A stretch of DNA of 64,000 bases from Granulicella aggregans (GCF_025685565.1 NZ_JAGSYE010000001.1:806001-870000); one strand, 5' to 3'; positions 21,184-29,928 are shown, counted from the first letter of the stretch. Numbers and translations: made by a program. Notes: generated by a model from the sequence alone, not told the origin.

Positions 21184-21933
21184 CTACCCAAACGCCGCCG
21201 GCGTCACCTTCAGCAGCAGCACATAAATCAGCCACCACCCCAGCACGATCGCCCAGGCCACCCCACGCTTGATCCCCGCCACCGTCGAGATCCCAATCGC
21301 CAGCAACGCCGCCGTCCAGATCGAAAAAATATCGATCGCTGACAGCAGCGCGACCAAGGTCTTCGGCAACTCGCTGTCCGTCAGATAGAAGCCCGGGTTC
21401 GTCCCAATCGCATTGTTGATATTGAACGGATCGCTGGCTACTCCCGCATAGATCCCCGCGATAACGAGCAGCGTATACACGGTGATCGGCAGCGTCCCGT
21501 AGAACCAAACCCCCAGCATCTGTCCATAGGTCGACTTGCCGCCGGCCCCAAAGTTCGCCGAGGCCAGAAAGATCCCGGCACAAGCCAGCCCCGCGACCAG
21601 GCTGATCACCGGCGCGATGTACGACAGCTTGAAGTTGAACTCGATCTGGTGCCGGATCTTCGCCGCATCCTCAGGCGTCGCCGACGCGATCCGCTGCTCC
21701 ATCGACGGCGAGTTGTGGATCACCTGGTCCACCAGCGTCGGCAGCCCCACAGCGTGCAGCAGCACGTACGCATAGATCAGCCCCACCACCGACGCGACCA
21801 CGAACGGAGCCCACCAGCCAGAGCTCTTCTTCACATCCGCGAACGCCTTCGATGGCGCAGTCATGACTGTCACAATCCGTGCGAACGGGTTCGATACGCT
21901 CACTTCATCTGCAGCAGGGCTAAGCTCCGTCAT
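21184..21933 (-). CDS. Yip1 domain family membrane protein
   Basis: A 249-residue protein with five predicted membrane helices (about 43-62, 104-126, 142-164, 190-215 and 222-244). The N-terminal NPFARIVTVMTAPSKAFADV followed by a helix is the typical opening of bacterial Yip1/YIP1-like proteins. Function is unknown in bacteria; the family name comes from eukaryotic Golgi proteins. It is followed by the convergent GH57 gene and preceded by a repeat-bearing gap, so it is probably a single-gene transcript. Confidence 0.82.
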   Translation of the reverse strand: MTELSPAADEVSVSNPFARIVTVMTAPSKAFADVKKSSGWWAPFVVASVVGLIYAYVLLHAVGLPTLVDQVIHNSPSMEQRIASATPEDAAKIRHQIEFNFKLSYIAPVISLVAGLACAGIFLASANFGAGGKSTYGQMLGVWFYGTLPITVYTLLVIAGIYAGVASDPFNINNAIGTNPGFYLTDSELPKTLVALLSAIDIFSIWTAALLAIGISTVAGIKRGVAWAIVLGWWLIYVLLLKVTPAAFG

Positions 21934-22299
21934 ATGCGCCTCTTACCTGAATTTTCTTTCCAGCGATGCGAGGATTCTAGCCGCCAACCACTATCCTCTG
22001 GCAAGCGAATTCTAACTTCGCCGCTTCCACCGCCTGCACCGCCTCAAATCCGGGTGCCCCATCCATCGCGCTCTTGTCTTCGCGATGGGTGGGACCTTCG
22101 TGCGCAGCACGAACCACCGTCCTCTCCACCCACGAGAACACCTCATTGAAACAAAGGAGGACGGCCTCTAGACCGGAGCACAGCGCAGTCGAAGCCCCCT
22201 GCGTTGGCCTTCATTCACTCCGCCAACTACGGCCGCACTCAACCAGAAAAACGGCCTCCCTTTTGGGAGGCCGTTCACATCATCCAGGAGGAAAGCCTC
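21934..22299. other. Intergenic region with family A repeat
   Basis: This gap holds a family A repeat copy at 22052-22095 (CGGGTGCCCCATCCATCGCG ... CGCGATGGGTGGGAC), a weak family C-like remnant near 22168 (GACCGGAGCACAGCGCAGTC) and the terminator listed below. No further coding frame is supported. Confidence 0.6.
22251..22274 (-). terminator. Intrinsic terminator after the TPR lipoprotein gene
   Basis: ACGGCCTCCC-TTTT-GGGAGGCCGT is a perfect 10-bp stem. On the minus strand it is followed by TTTTTC. It lies 25 nt downstream of the stop codon at 22300. Confidence 0.85.
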
Positions 22300-23121
22300 T
22301 TACTGCATTGAGACGCCGCCGCCCACTGCCTTTTCCTTCTTCAGCTCGTTCGCCTTGCGGGCGCCCATACTCTTCTGCGTCCAGTCGTCCGCAGCAGCCA
22401 GGTCGGCCTTGCGCGCAGCGTCGTTGCCGCACTCCAAGTCCGCTTTGCGGCGGCTCATCAGGTTCAGATAGGTCATCGCCTCTTCGTAGTTCGGGTTGAT
22501 CTGGACCGCCTTCGTCAACACGTCAAGACCTTCCGTCACCGGGGCCGTATTGGCATCCACCAGCTTCTGGCAGGCGCCCTTGCTCTTCTTCACGTTGCCG
22601 TTACCGTCGTCCGTCAGGCCATCGGCAGCAAGAATCGCAACCGCGCTCTTGTACGCCTGCATCCAGTCCACAACGCCGATCGTGTAATACGCTTCCGCAT
22701 CGTTCGGGTCGATCGCGATGACCTTGCGCTCATACAGCTTCGCGTCGTCCATCTTCTTGATGTTGCGGCTGATCGAGGCGATCTGCTTCAACGCGGTCAG
22801 ATCGTTCGGCTTCGTCGAGAGAACATTCTGGAACCCATCGAGCGCCTTGTGCGCCATCTCCAGATTGTCCGGAGTATCCAGGTTCGGGACCACCTGGTTG
22901 GCATACGCGGTCGCGAGATAAAGCTTCGCGTCCGAGTAGTTCGGGTCATCATTGATCGCGTTCTGAAAGTGATTGACCGCTTCTTCGTACTTCTGGTTCT
23001 TGAACGCCTGGACACCCTTGTTCAACTGGTCGCGCGCCTGGAGTTGTTTGCAACCGGTAGCACCACATAGCATCATCGCCACAAAGGCGGCCGTGACCGG
23101 AACTCGTGCAGTCAATTTCAT
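22300..23121 (-). CDS. TPR-repeat lipoprotein
   Basis: A 273-residue protein from ATG 23121. It begins MKLTARVPVTAAFVAMMLCG and reaches Cys24 in GATGC, a lipoprotein signal peptide. Three or more tetratricopeptide repeats follow, e.g. LNKGVQAFKNQKYEEAVNHF and AIDPNDAEAYYTIGVVDW. The C-terminus is Lys/Ala-rich. AAGGAG lies about 12 nt upstream of this start; the frame extends to 23214 but that would put 31 residues ahead of the signal. It lies downstream of the TonB-ExbBD cluster on the same strand, separated by a 640-bp gap with a terminator, so it is probably its own unit. Likely a periplasmic protein-interaction scaffold. Confidence 0.85.
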   Translation of the reverse strand: MKLTARVPVTAAFVAMMLCGATGCKQLQARDQLNKGVQAFKNQKYEEAVNHFQNAINDDPNYSDAKLYLATAYANQVVPNLDTPDNLEMAHKALDGFQNVLSTKPNDLTALKQIASISRNIKKMDDAKLYERKVIAIDPNDAEAYYTIGVVDWMQAYKSAVAILAADGLTDDGNGNVKKSKGACQKLVDANTAPVTEGLDVLTKAVQINPNYEEAMTYLNLMSRRKADLECGNDAARKADLAAADDWTQKSMGARKANELKKEKAVGGGVSMQ

Positions 23122-23407
23122 CGGGCGGGTGTTCTCCTTGGGGGGCGCAATCATAGGCATGGCACGCTTTTCTATTGTTTTAGGATTTGCTGCGTGGACT
23201 GAGTGTACTGGCACATAGTATCAAATGACCAGCCTGCGAAGATAACCTTTCATCGAGAGCCGCATGGCAACCGCCATACAAACCATCGCGTTTCATCACT
23301 TGCGTCAGCCTTCATTACACGTCGAATAACAAAGGCCAATCGCGACTCGCATACATTACATCCAGAAATACAAAGGACGCAAGCAAACGGGTTCTCTTGG
23401 GGCGGAC

Positions 23408-23497
23408 CTGCAACTGAACGTATCGGAACTGGACTGCCTGAAACTCGATGTATCGGAACCGAACGCACCCGAAACTCAACGTCGCGGGATTGAACCT
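23408..23497. repeat. 30-bp imperfect tandem repeat, three units
   Basis: Unit 1 (23408-23437) and unit 2 (23438-23467) share CTG-AACT---GTATCGGAAC; unit 3 (23468-23497) is more diverged. Unit length is a multiple of three, but no long frame uses it convincingly. Confidence 0.55.
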
Positions 23498-23506
23498 ACC
23501 TGGAAT

Positions 23507-23566
23507 TCGTCATCTCGACCGAAGCATCGCGGCTTCCTGCGATGCGTAATGGAGAGATCCCCGCAC
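23507..23566. repeat. Dispersed repeat family C
   Basis: GTCATCTCGACCGAAGCATC, inner hairpin ATCGCGGCTTCCTGCGAT, then GGAGAGATCCCCGCAC. Confidence 0.65.
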
Positions 23567-23713
23567 TCCGTCTTTGTTCTTGCTCTTACCAGCCCCCTGA
23601 AGCCACAAACAAGGAAGCTCCGAGCCATGTTTCTCAGATCCGAATCGCCCTACGCGAAGAACTCCGCATGCGGAAGGGAGCCAAAGGTAAAACTCCGCTG
23701 TTGCCACCAACAA

Positions 23714-23747
23714 GCAGGGCGACGAGACCATCGGTCTGTCGCCCTGC
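23714..23747 (-). terminator. Hairpin terminator after the exbD operon
   Basis: GCAGGGCGAC and GTCGCCCTGC form a 10-bp stem with an inner AGACC/GGTCT stem. It lies 15 nt downstream of the second exbD stop. The T-tract is weak on the minus strand (TTGTT) and stronger on the plus strand (CTTTTTT some nt away). Confidence 0.6.
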
Positions 23748-23762
23748 TCATTGGCTTTTTTC

Positions 23763-24194
23763 TTACTGTCCTGCTTCGACCCGTGGTGTAATCAGGCCGA
23801 TGTTATCCACCCCAGCCTGGTGTCCGAAGTCGATGACCTCCGCGATCTTGCTGAAGTCCAGCGCCGGATCGCCCTTTACGAACATCGTCTTCGTCTGACG
23901 CGTCGAGAAGATCGACAGCAGTTGAGGCTCGAGGTCAGCCTTGGCAAACGCCGTCTCGTTGATCTTGTACGAGGTCTGAGCGCCGTTCGCCTGGATCTGC
24001 ACCACGATCGTGTTTGGATCCGGAACATCGTCACTCTTCGTCTTCGGTGGCTGAGGGATCAACGTATCGAGACCCTTCGGCGTCACCGGCACAATTACCA
24101 TGAAGATAATCAGCAGCACCAGAAGAACGTCGATCAGCGGCGTTACGTTGATCTCCGATACTGAACCACCCTGACCACCACCGCCCATACCCAT
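23763..24194 (-). CDS. exbD: ExbD/TolR family biopolymer transporter (second copy)
   Basis: A 143-residue protein with a Gly-rich start (MGMGGGGQGG), then the ExbD signature INVTPLIDVLLVLLIIFMV with the proton-channel Asp in the single membrane helix, and a periplasmic C-terminal domain. ExbD works with ExbB to couple the proton motive force to TonB. It is the second of two ExbD genes downstream of tonB and exbB; the two share the helix motif but differ in the periplasmic domain, so they are not recent duplicates and may act as a heterodimer. Confidence 0.93.
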   Translation of the reverse strand: MGMGGGGQGGSVSEINVTPLIDVLLVLLIIFMVIVPVTPKGLDTLIPQPPKTKSDDVPDPNTIVVQIQANGAQTSYKINETAFAKADLEPQLLSIFSTRQTKTMFVKGDPALDFSKIAEVIDFGHQAGVDNIGLITPRVEAGQ

Positions 24195-24271
24195 AGCACT
24201 TCTCCTTATTCCACCGGGCTCCCGGCCTTACAGAAACGAAAAACGAATACTGAACGGCTGATGACTCGAGT

Positions 24272-24700
24272 TTACTGGTCCTTCTTCTCGGTCAGCATCA
24301 CCAGCGAACTCACGCCCGCTGAACGAATCGCATCCACCGTATCCATCACCTTGCCGTAGTTCGACCGCGAGTCCGCGCGCAGGAAGACCGACTTGCTGCC
24401 CTGCTTGTTCGCTTCCATCCGGGCCGTGATCTTCGCTCCCAGGTCGTCGATCTGAACCTGGTCGCCGCCAAGGAAGGTCTTGCCGTCACGGGTCACCGCA
24501 ACGACGGTCGAGTCTTCCTTGTTCGCGTCTTCCATCACCACCGCCGCAACGGCGATCGGAAGGTCCACGTTAACCTTGTTATTCAACATGGGCGTGATCA
24601 CCATGAAGATGATCAGCAGCACCAGCATCACGTCCACCATCGGGGTGACGTTGATGGCGGAACTTACCTTCTTGCCCTCATCGCGCTTCGAGATTCCCAT
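24272..24700 (-). CDS. exbD: ExbD/TolR family biopolymer transporter (first copy)
   Basis: A 142-residue ExbD protein: basic cytoplasmic N-terminus (MGISKRDEGKKVSS), signature AINVTPMVDVMLVLLIIFMV with the conserved Asp, then a periplasmic domain ending SLVMLTEKKDQ. The RADSRSNYGKVMDTVDAIRS segment is the usual ExbD C-terminal helix. It follows exbB after 113 bp that contain a strong hairpin. Confidence 0.93.
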   Translation of the reverse strand: MGISKRDEGKKVSSAINVTPMVDVMLVLLIIFMVITPMLNNKVNVDLPIAVAAVVMEDANKEDSTVVAVTRDGKTFLGGDQVQIDDLGAKITARMEANKQGSKSVFLRADSRSNYGKVMDTVDAIRSAGVSSLVMLTEKKDQ

Positions 24701-24760
24701 TATGTACTCCGTACCATCAAGCGATCTTGTACTTCAATCCTGTCTTCTGCCGACCTTACT

Positions 24761-24787
24761 CTCCGGGCCCAAAACTCGGGCCCGGAG
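24761..24787 (-). other. Strong hairpin between exbB and exbD
   Basis: CTCCGGGCCC-AAAACTC-GGGCCCGGAG is a perfect 10-bp GC-rich stem 26 nt after the exbB stop. No T-tract follows on the minus strand, so it looks like an mRNA-stabilising or processing element rather than a terminator. Confidence 0.6.
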
Positions 24788-24813
24788 GGACGCCCCTGCA
24801 ACATGCCTCAGGA

Positions 24814-25557
24814 TTAGTGGCCGCTCTGCTTGATGAAGTAGTCCACCAGCTCAGACGAGCTGTTGTCCATCTCGACGTCGAACGCTTCTACCTTGTTGGT
24901 GAAGTAGTTGAACGTCATAACGGCCGGGATCGCGACGAGCAGACCGAAAGCGGTCGTGACCAGAGCTTCCGAGATACCGCCGGCAACCGCGCCGATACCC
25001 GAAGTCTTCGAAGAGGCGATCGACTGGAACGCCTGGAGAATACCAAGCACCGTGCCGAGCAGGCCGACGAACGGAGCCGTCGATCCAACGGTCGCGAGAC
25101 CGCCAAGACCGCGCTTCAGCTTCGCGTGAACGATCGCTTCCGAGCGCTCAAGGGCGCGCTTCGAGCTCTCGATCTGGGCTTCGGTGATGCTTCCACCCGA
25201 ACCGAAGCTGCGGAACTCCTGCAGGCCAGCGGTAACAACCTCTGCGAGGTGCGACTTCTTGCTACGATCGGCAACCTTGATCGCCTCATCCAGACGGCCA
25301 TCCTTCAGCGCGCCGGCAACCTTCGGAGCAAACTCACGCGACTGCTTACGTGCTGCCGAGTAGTACAGGTAACGGTCGATGATCACAGCCAGCGAGTAGA
25401 TCGACATGATGAAGAGGATGACGACGATCGAAAGAGCGTCCCACTTCATGTGCGAGATCATGCCTACAAGGCTGAAGCTCGGAGCTTCGGCTTCCTGGAA
25501 GAAGGCGGCGAGGACGTGGGGAGCGTGTGCGAAGTTTGCGAGATGAGCGAGAATCAC
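24814..25557 (-). CDS. exbB: MotA/TolQ/ExbB proton channel family protein
   Basis: A 247-residue protein with an N-terminal helix region, a helix near residue 45-65 (SIVVILFIMSIYSLAVIIDR) and the paired helices of the family, including LATVGSTAPFVGLLGTVLGI and SEALVTTAFGLLVAIPAVM. These are the TolQ/ExbB channel signatures. With ExbD it forms the proton-driven motor that energises TonB at the inner membrane. It lies between tonB and exbD in one operon. Confidence 0.95.
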   Translation of the reverse strand: MILAHLANFAHAPHVLAAFFQEAEAPSFSLVGMISHMKWDALSIVVILFIMSIYSLAVIIDRYLYYSAARKQSREFAPKVAGALKDGRLDEAIKVADRSKKSHLAEVVTAGLQEFRSFGSGGSITEAQIESSKRALERSEAIVHAKLKRGLGGLATVGSTAPFVGLLGTVLGILQAFQSIASSKTSGIGAVAGGISEALVTTAFGLLVAIPAVMTFNYFTNKVEAFDVEMDNSSSELVDYFIKQSGH

Positions 25558-25688
25558 TGGAATCTTTCCTCCGGTTTTTTGACCCTGACCTGCCAGGGTG
25601 TTGCTAAATCAAGTTCAATGCGTACTCCCCGCTTCAAAGGCGACAGGAAGCCCAACAAATCTGCTCCGCCTGCGAGGGCGGTTAGGTT

Positions 25689-26420
25689 CTAGCCGCCACC
25701 AAAGTTGAAGTTCACAGTGATCGTGGTATCGACCTCGGTCGGCTCGCCGTTCAACAGATACGGCTTGTACCGCCAAGTGCGAACTGCATCGAGAGCGCTG
25801 GCACGCAGCATCTCTGGACCGCTGATCACCTGCAGGTTGTCGATCGTGCCGCCTTTCGAGATCACGGCGTGAAGAACGACAGCGCCGGAGACGTGTGCCG
25901 CCTTGGCGATCGGAGGATACAGGGGAGTCTGACCGGAAAGCTTGTTACCCTGAATCACACCACCGGATACGCGGGTCGGCCCCTTGGGAGGAGCGACCTT
26001 CACCACGGGGGCAGGGGCTGTTCCCATGCCGCCCATCACGCCGCCAAATGCGCCAGCGGGCGATCCCATGCCTGCGCCCATGCCAGCAACGCTGGTGGTC
26101 GGCGGAGGCGCTGCCTCAACGACCTTATTGATGTCCTTCGGAATCTTGGTGGGGGCGTGGAAGCCGGTGTCCACCTGCACTTTGACCGTCATCGGCTTGA
26201 TCACAGCAGCCGGCGGCGGAGGAGGCGGAGGCGGAGGAGGCGGTGGGGGCGCAGTCAACATCGCCGTCATCGACCCTTTCGGCAGGGCTTCAGGGTAGAG
26301 CAGCGGGATCAGGATAATGACGCCAACAATAGCGGCATTGAATCCAAACGTGGCAATCATCCAGTATTTGGACTTTGACTTGATCTTGCCGCCGGACTCC
26401 ATCAACGAATCTTCAAACAT
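25689..26420 (-). CDS. tonB: TonB family energy transducer
   Basis: A 243-residue protein: cytoplasmic N-terminus rich in Lys, one membrane helix (about 20-42), a run of 14 prolines at about 58-71, a flexible Gly/Ala/Pro linker, and a C-terminal TonB domain with the pattern YPPIAKAAHVSGAVVLHAVI and ALDAVRTWRYKPYLLNGEP. It spans the periplasm and transmits energy to outer-membrane receptors such as the Oar-like receptor at 51035. GGAAGAGG lies a few nt upstream of the ATG. It is the first gene of the tonB-exbB-exbD-exbD operon. Confidence 0.94.
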   Translation of the reverse strand: MFEDSLMESGGKIKSKSKYWMIATFGFNAAIVGVIILIPLLYPEALPKGSMTAMLTAPPPPPPPPPPPPPAAVIKPMTVKVQVDTGFHAPTKIPKDINKVVEAAPPPTTSVAGMGAGMGSPAGAFGGVMGGMGTAPAPVVKVAPPKGPTRVSGGVIQGNKLSGQTPLYPPIAKAAHVSGAVVLHAVISKGGTIDNLQVISGPEMLRASALDAVRTWRYKPYLLNGEPTEVDTTITVNFNFGGG

Positions 26421-26604
26421 GGGCGACCTCTTCCGGTGATGAAAGCTTTTTTCAGCTATCTCTTACTTGGACACCGAGGGTGCAAGATTTGTTCCCGCGG
26501 TGGGAAACTTGGTGAAATTGTGGAAATCTTTACAATCCCACCGAAGGGTCACGACCATAATTCGCGTGGAGTCCCCGCGAGAGCGGCTAGCCTGGCACCC
26601 AAGC

Positions 26605-26646
26605 CGGGTGTCCCCATATCTGGCAGCTTCAGCGCCAGGTGTGGGA
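26605..26646. repeat. Dispersed hairpin repeat, family A (CCATATCTGGC subtype)
   Basis: GGGTGTCCCCATATCTGGC then GCCAGGTGTGGGAT, with one inserted T relative to the usual GTGCCCC. It lies in the 293-bp gap upstream of tonB, which must also carry the tonB promoter. Confidence 0.65.
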
Positions 26647-26668
26647 TCAACCGTCACCCAAAGCAAAA

Positions 26669-26687
26669 GGGAGCCCAAAAGGCTCCC
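26669..26687 (-). terminator. Intrinsic terminator after secF
   Basis: GGGAGCC-CAAAA-GGCTCCC; on the minus strand it is followed by TTTTGCTTT. It lies 26 nt after the secF stop. Confidence 0.75.
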
Positions 26688-26713
26688 TATTCGCTACACC
26701 CTATTTCTTGCTT

Positions 26714-27673
26714 CTAAGCCTTCACCCGCTTCGCCGGCAAAACCGCCTGCTTACCCTGCTTCAACCGCCAGTCCTGATAAGCCACCAACATCGGCGCAGC
26801 CACTGCAATCGACGAGTACGTCCCGATCAAAATACCGACCACCAGCGCGAACGAGAACCCATGCAGCACCTCGCCGCCAAACAGGTACAGCGACAGCACC
26901 GTCAGAAATGTCAGCCCTGATGCGATAACGGTTCGCGAAAGCGTCTGGTTGATGCTCTTGTTCACCACGTCGGCAAGATTCTCCCGCCGCGTAGTCGCCA
27001 GGTTCTCGCGAATACGATCAAAAACGACAATCGTGTCGTTCATCGAATATCCGATCAACGTCAGGATCGCCGCAATCACCGTCAGCGTAATCTCCTGGTT
27101 GATCAAACTGAACGCGCCCACCGTGATCAGCGTGTCATGGAAAACCGCCGCCACCGCCGCGAGCCCATAGATCAACTCAAACCGGAACCACAGGTAAACC
27201 AGCATCCCCAGCAGGGAATACCCCGTCGCAAACCACGCCTGGCTCTGCAACTGCTTGCCCGCCGTAGGCCCGACGATCTCCACCTGCTGCACCGTGAACC
27301 CGGAGTCATGATAGTTCGCTCCAAGCGCCGCCAGCACCTGCGCCCGGCCAGCGTCATGGTTCGCATCTGATGTCGCCGACTCCGGCAGACTGATCACTTC
27401 TTCGTTGCTCGTCTTCTGCAGCACGTCGCTGATCCGCGTGATCTTCGTCCCGCGAATTCCAGCAGCGTCCATCGCCGCCCGGATGTGGTCTTCATTCGGC
27501 GTCGAGTCGAACTTCACATACACCAGCGTCCCGCCCTTGAAGTCCACGCCCGTAGGGATCCCGTGCCAGAACAGCATGCTCAGCACGCCCGCCACGGAAA
27601 AGATCAGCGAGAATCCCAGGAAGTACCACTTCTTGCCCAGCCAGTCGATATTTGCGTCGCGAAACAGTTCCAC
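26714..27673 (-). CDS. secF: Protein translocase subunit SecF
   Basis: A 319-residue, six-helix protein. The first helix is followed by VDFKGGTLVYVKF, the SecF periplasmic opening, and TM4 contains LIGYSMNDTIVVFDRIRENL, the family signature. With SecD it uses the proton motive force to help complete export through SecYEG. It follows secD by 186 bp, a gap filled by a family C and a family A repeat. The C-terminus is basic. Confidence 0.96.
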   Translation of the reverse strand: MELFRDANIDWLGKKWYFLGFSLIFSVAGVLSMLFWHGIPTGVDFKGGTLVYVKFDSTPNEDHIRAAMDAAGIRGTKITRISDVLQKTSNEEVISLPESATSDANHDAGRAQVLAALGANYHDSGFTVQQVEIVGPTAGKQLQSQAWFATGYSLLGMLVYLWFRFELIYGLAAVAAVFHDTLITVGAFSLINQEITLTVIAAILTLIGYSMNDTIVVFDRIRENLATTRRENLADVVNKSINQTLSRTVIASGLTFLTVLSLYLFGGEVLHGFSFALVVGILIGTYSSIAVAAPMLVAYQDWRLKQGKQAVLPAKRVKA

Positions 27674-27740
27674 AGTCCTAAACCTCGTCGGAGCCTCAGC
27701 CCCGCAAACTTTCCATCAAGCTTCAAACCTACTCTGATAC

Positions 27741-27850
27741 GTCATCTCGACCGGAGCGTAGAGGAGTGGAGAGACCCCCGCATCTGCCTTCGCCCAGCCT
27801 CAACCATCCGGGTGCCCCATCCATCGCAGTCGTATCGCGATGGGTGGGAC
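27741..27850. repeat. Family C and family A repeats inside the secD-secF gap
   Basis: 27741-27786 is a short family C copy (GTCATCTCGACCGGAGCG ... GTGGAGAGACCCCCGCAT). 27809-27850 is a family A copy (CGGGTGCCCCATCCATCGCA ... CGCGATGGGTGGGAC). Both lie between two genes of one operon and would be transcribed. Confidence 0.75.
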
Positions 27851-27859
27851 GCAAAACCC

Positions 27860-29470
27860 CTAAATCGACAAAGCCGCGTTCCGATCTTTGTTTCTCAACT
27901 CAGCGTCGAAGATCACCCGCGACACCAGCACCGCGGTAAAAATATTCGCCAGCAAACCAATGGTCAGCGTCACGGCAAACCCCTTCACCGGCCCGGTTCC
28001 GAACAGGAACAGAATCGCCGCCGAGACGATCGTCGTCACGTGGGTATCCACAATCGTCACCCACGCATGCTTGAAGCCTTCCTGCACCGCCATCGCCGCC
28101 GTCTTCCCGCTGCGTAGCTCTTCGCGAATGCGCTCGAAGATCAGCACGTTCGAGTCGACGCCCATACCGATCGTCAGGATCACACCCGCGATTCCCGGCA
28201 GGGTCAGCGAAGCATGGCTATACCCCAGGAAGCCCAGCAGAATCACGAGGTTCAACACCAGCGCCAGGTCCGCATTGATGCCCGCGCCCCGGTAGTACAC
28301 CAGCATGAACGCCATCACGACCAGCATCCCGATCACCGCAGCGATCACGCCCTGCCGAATCGAAGCAGCTCCCAGGCTCGGCCCAACCGTCCGCGTCTCA
28401 AGATACTTGATCGAAGCCGGCAGCGATCCCGTCCGCAGCAGCATCGACAAGTCCTTCGCCTGGTCGGATGTAAACCCACCGGTAATCCGTCCGGTATCGC
28501 GAATCGCCGACTGGATCGTAGCCACCTCTTTCACTTTGTTGTCCAGGATGATCGCCATCTGGCCGGTGCCCTTGTGCTCGTCGGTGAACTTGTAGAACCG
28601 GTCGCCCGCCGCCGTCGTCAGGTTGAAGGTAATGTCTGGCCGCGCATTCTCGTCCTGCGATGGCTGCGCATCGCGAAAGTCCGTACCCGCCACCACGCTC
28701 ACCCGCTTCACCATCCAAACCTGGTCGCCCGTTCCCGGCGCGCCATTTCCATGCACCAGCATCGAGTCCGGCGGCAAGCCCGCCGGGTTTGCCGACATTG
28801 CATCCGCATCCGTCGGATACGGCCCGCCCGTCACTTCATGAATCTCAAGCCGTGCCGTCGACTGGATCACATCCTGCACGTGACCTGGATCGTCGATACC
28901 CGGCAACTCCACCAGAATCTCGTTATCGCCCAGACCATACTTTTCGATCACCGGCTCGCTCACGCCCAGCTTGTCGATGCGGTCGCGAATCGTCTCAATC
29001 GACTGGTCCAGCGCCCGCGTCTCAAGATCGCGAATCGCGCCCACCTTCATCGTCAGCGTCTGCGATCCGTCCGCGTTGCTGCCAAGATCATAGGTCGCAT
29101 AGTTCCCGTTGTTGAACACGCCGCGAGCATCGCCCAGCTTCGCCGCCGGAATCCCCGAGACCTGGATGATCTCCGGATGGTCCGGGTTGGGCTTCGTCAC
29201 CACGGTTCCCGTCACGCCCGCCTTGGTCAGCTCGTCCTCGAGCGTCGCCACAGCCGTGTCCGTCGCATGCGACAGCGCCTCGACCACCTGAACCTGCAGC
29301 ACCAGGTGCGTTCCGCCCTTAAGGTCCAGCCCAAGGTGAATGTTGCGTGCCAGGGACTCCTTCAAGCCGCCCTTGGGAATCCCGATGATCCCGTAAACCG
29401 ACACCAGCAGCACTGCAACGATGAAGATAATCCGATTGCGAAGACTCTTACCCATGATCTCGAATGCCAC
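27860..29470 (-). CDS. secD: Protein translocase subunit SecD
   Basis: A 536-residue protein with one N-terminal helix, LGLDLKGGTHLVLQVQVVE opening the periplasmic region, a large P1 domain, and five C-terminal helices with GFLGYSHASLTLPGIAGVIL and GMGVDSNVLIFERIREEL, the SecD signatures. Its C-terminus is encoded just before a family A repeat. Order yajC-secD-secF on one strand is the usual bacterial operon. Confidence 0.96.
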   Translation of the reverse strand: MAFEIMGKSLRNRIIFIVAVLLVSVYGIIGIPKGGLKESLARNIHLGLDLKGGTHLVLQVQVVEALSHATDTAVATLEDELTKAGVTGTVVTKPNPDHPEIIQVSGIPAAKLGDARGVFNNGNYATYDLGSNADGSQTLTMKVGAIRDLETRALDQSIETIRDRIDKLGVSEPVIEKYGLGDNEILVELPGIDDPGHVQDVIQSTARLEIHEVTGGPYPTDADAMSANPAGLPPDSMLVHGNGAPGTGDQVWMVKRVSVVAGTDFRDAQPSQDENARPDITFNLTTAAGDRFYKFTDEHKGTGQMAIILDNKVKEVATIQSAIRDTGRITGGFTSDQAKDLSMLLRTGSLPASIKYLETRTVGPSLGAASIRQGVIAAVIGMLVVMAFMLVYYRGAGINADLALVLNLVILLGFLGYSHASLTLPGIAGVILTIGMGVDSNVLIFERIREELRSGKTAAMAVQEGFKHAWVTIVDTHVTTIVSAAILFLFGTGPVKGFAVTLTIGLLANIFTAVLVSRVIFDAELRNKDRNAALSI

Positions 29471-29569
29471 ACTCTCTAAAGAAGTACTACCCTGCGATTC
29501 CTTTGAAACCTAACCTCTAAAACTTGTCATCCTTCGCCGCCACAACGCTGAGTCGGAGGCCGAAACTCT

Positions 29570-29608
29570 GTGCCCCATTCATCGCAGTCGCATCGCGATG
29601 AGTGGGTC
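29570..29608. repeat. Dispersed hairpin repeat, family A (diverged)
   Basis: TGTGCCCCATTCATCGCAG and CGCGATGAGTGGGT. It sits between secD and yajC, inside the operon; compensating changes keep the stem paired (ATTCATCGC with GCGATGAGT). Confidence 0.7.
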
Positions 29609-29619
29609 GGCCACAACCC

Positions 29620-29928
29620 CTAAGCAGCCTCATCCGTAGTAACCGCGGCAATCGCGCTCTTCACAAACTCGAGCTTCACACCATCCGGCTGCACGCGAAC
29701 GATCACGGCGTCATCCTTGACCGTCAGCACCTTGCCCCGGATCCCCCCGTTGGTGGTCACCGTATCGCCGCTCTTCAACTGGCCCAGCATCTCCTGCCAC
29801 TTCTTCTGCTTCTTCTGGTTCGGCACGATCATCAGAAAGTACATCACACCGAAGAACAGGATCGGCAAAGCCAACCCGCCCAGATTTCCCAACCCGAAAC
29901 CGCCCTCAAGCCACATCGCCAACATCAA
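29620..29928 (-). CDS. yajC: Sec translocon accessory protein YajC
   Basis: A 102-residue protein with one helix (about 14-36) and the conserved continuation MIVPNQKKQKKWQEMLGQLK followed by GDTVTTNGGIRGKVLTV, the YajC signature. It associates with SecDF in the membrane. It is upstream of secD on the same strand. Confidence 0.95.
   Translation of the reverse strand: MMLAMWLEGGFGLGNLGGLALPILFFGVMYFLMIVPNQKKQKKWQEMLGQLKSGDTVTTNGGIRGKVLTVKDDAVIVRVQPDGVKLEFVKSAIAAVTTDEAA

Larger units (their letters stand above)
23122..23762. other. Intergenic region with repeats
   Basis: 641 bp without a supported gene. It contains a 30-bp imperfect tandem repeat (23408-23497), a family C repeat copy (23507-23566) and a terminator hairpin (23714-23747). 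A 96-residue plus frame at 23203-23493 has no recognisable domain and overlaps the tandem repeat, so it is not called. Confidence 0.6.

Noticed and set aside
23203..23493. 96-codon plus-strand frame in the gap before the TPR gene
   Set aside because: No domain or ribosome site; half of it is the 30-bp tandem repeat.
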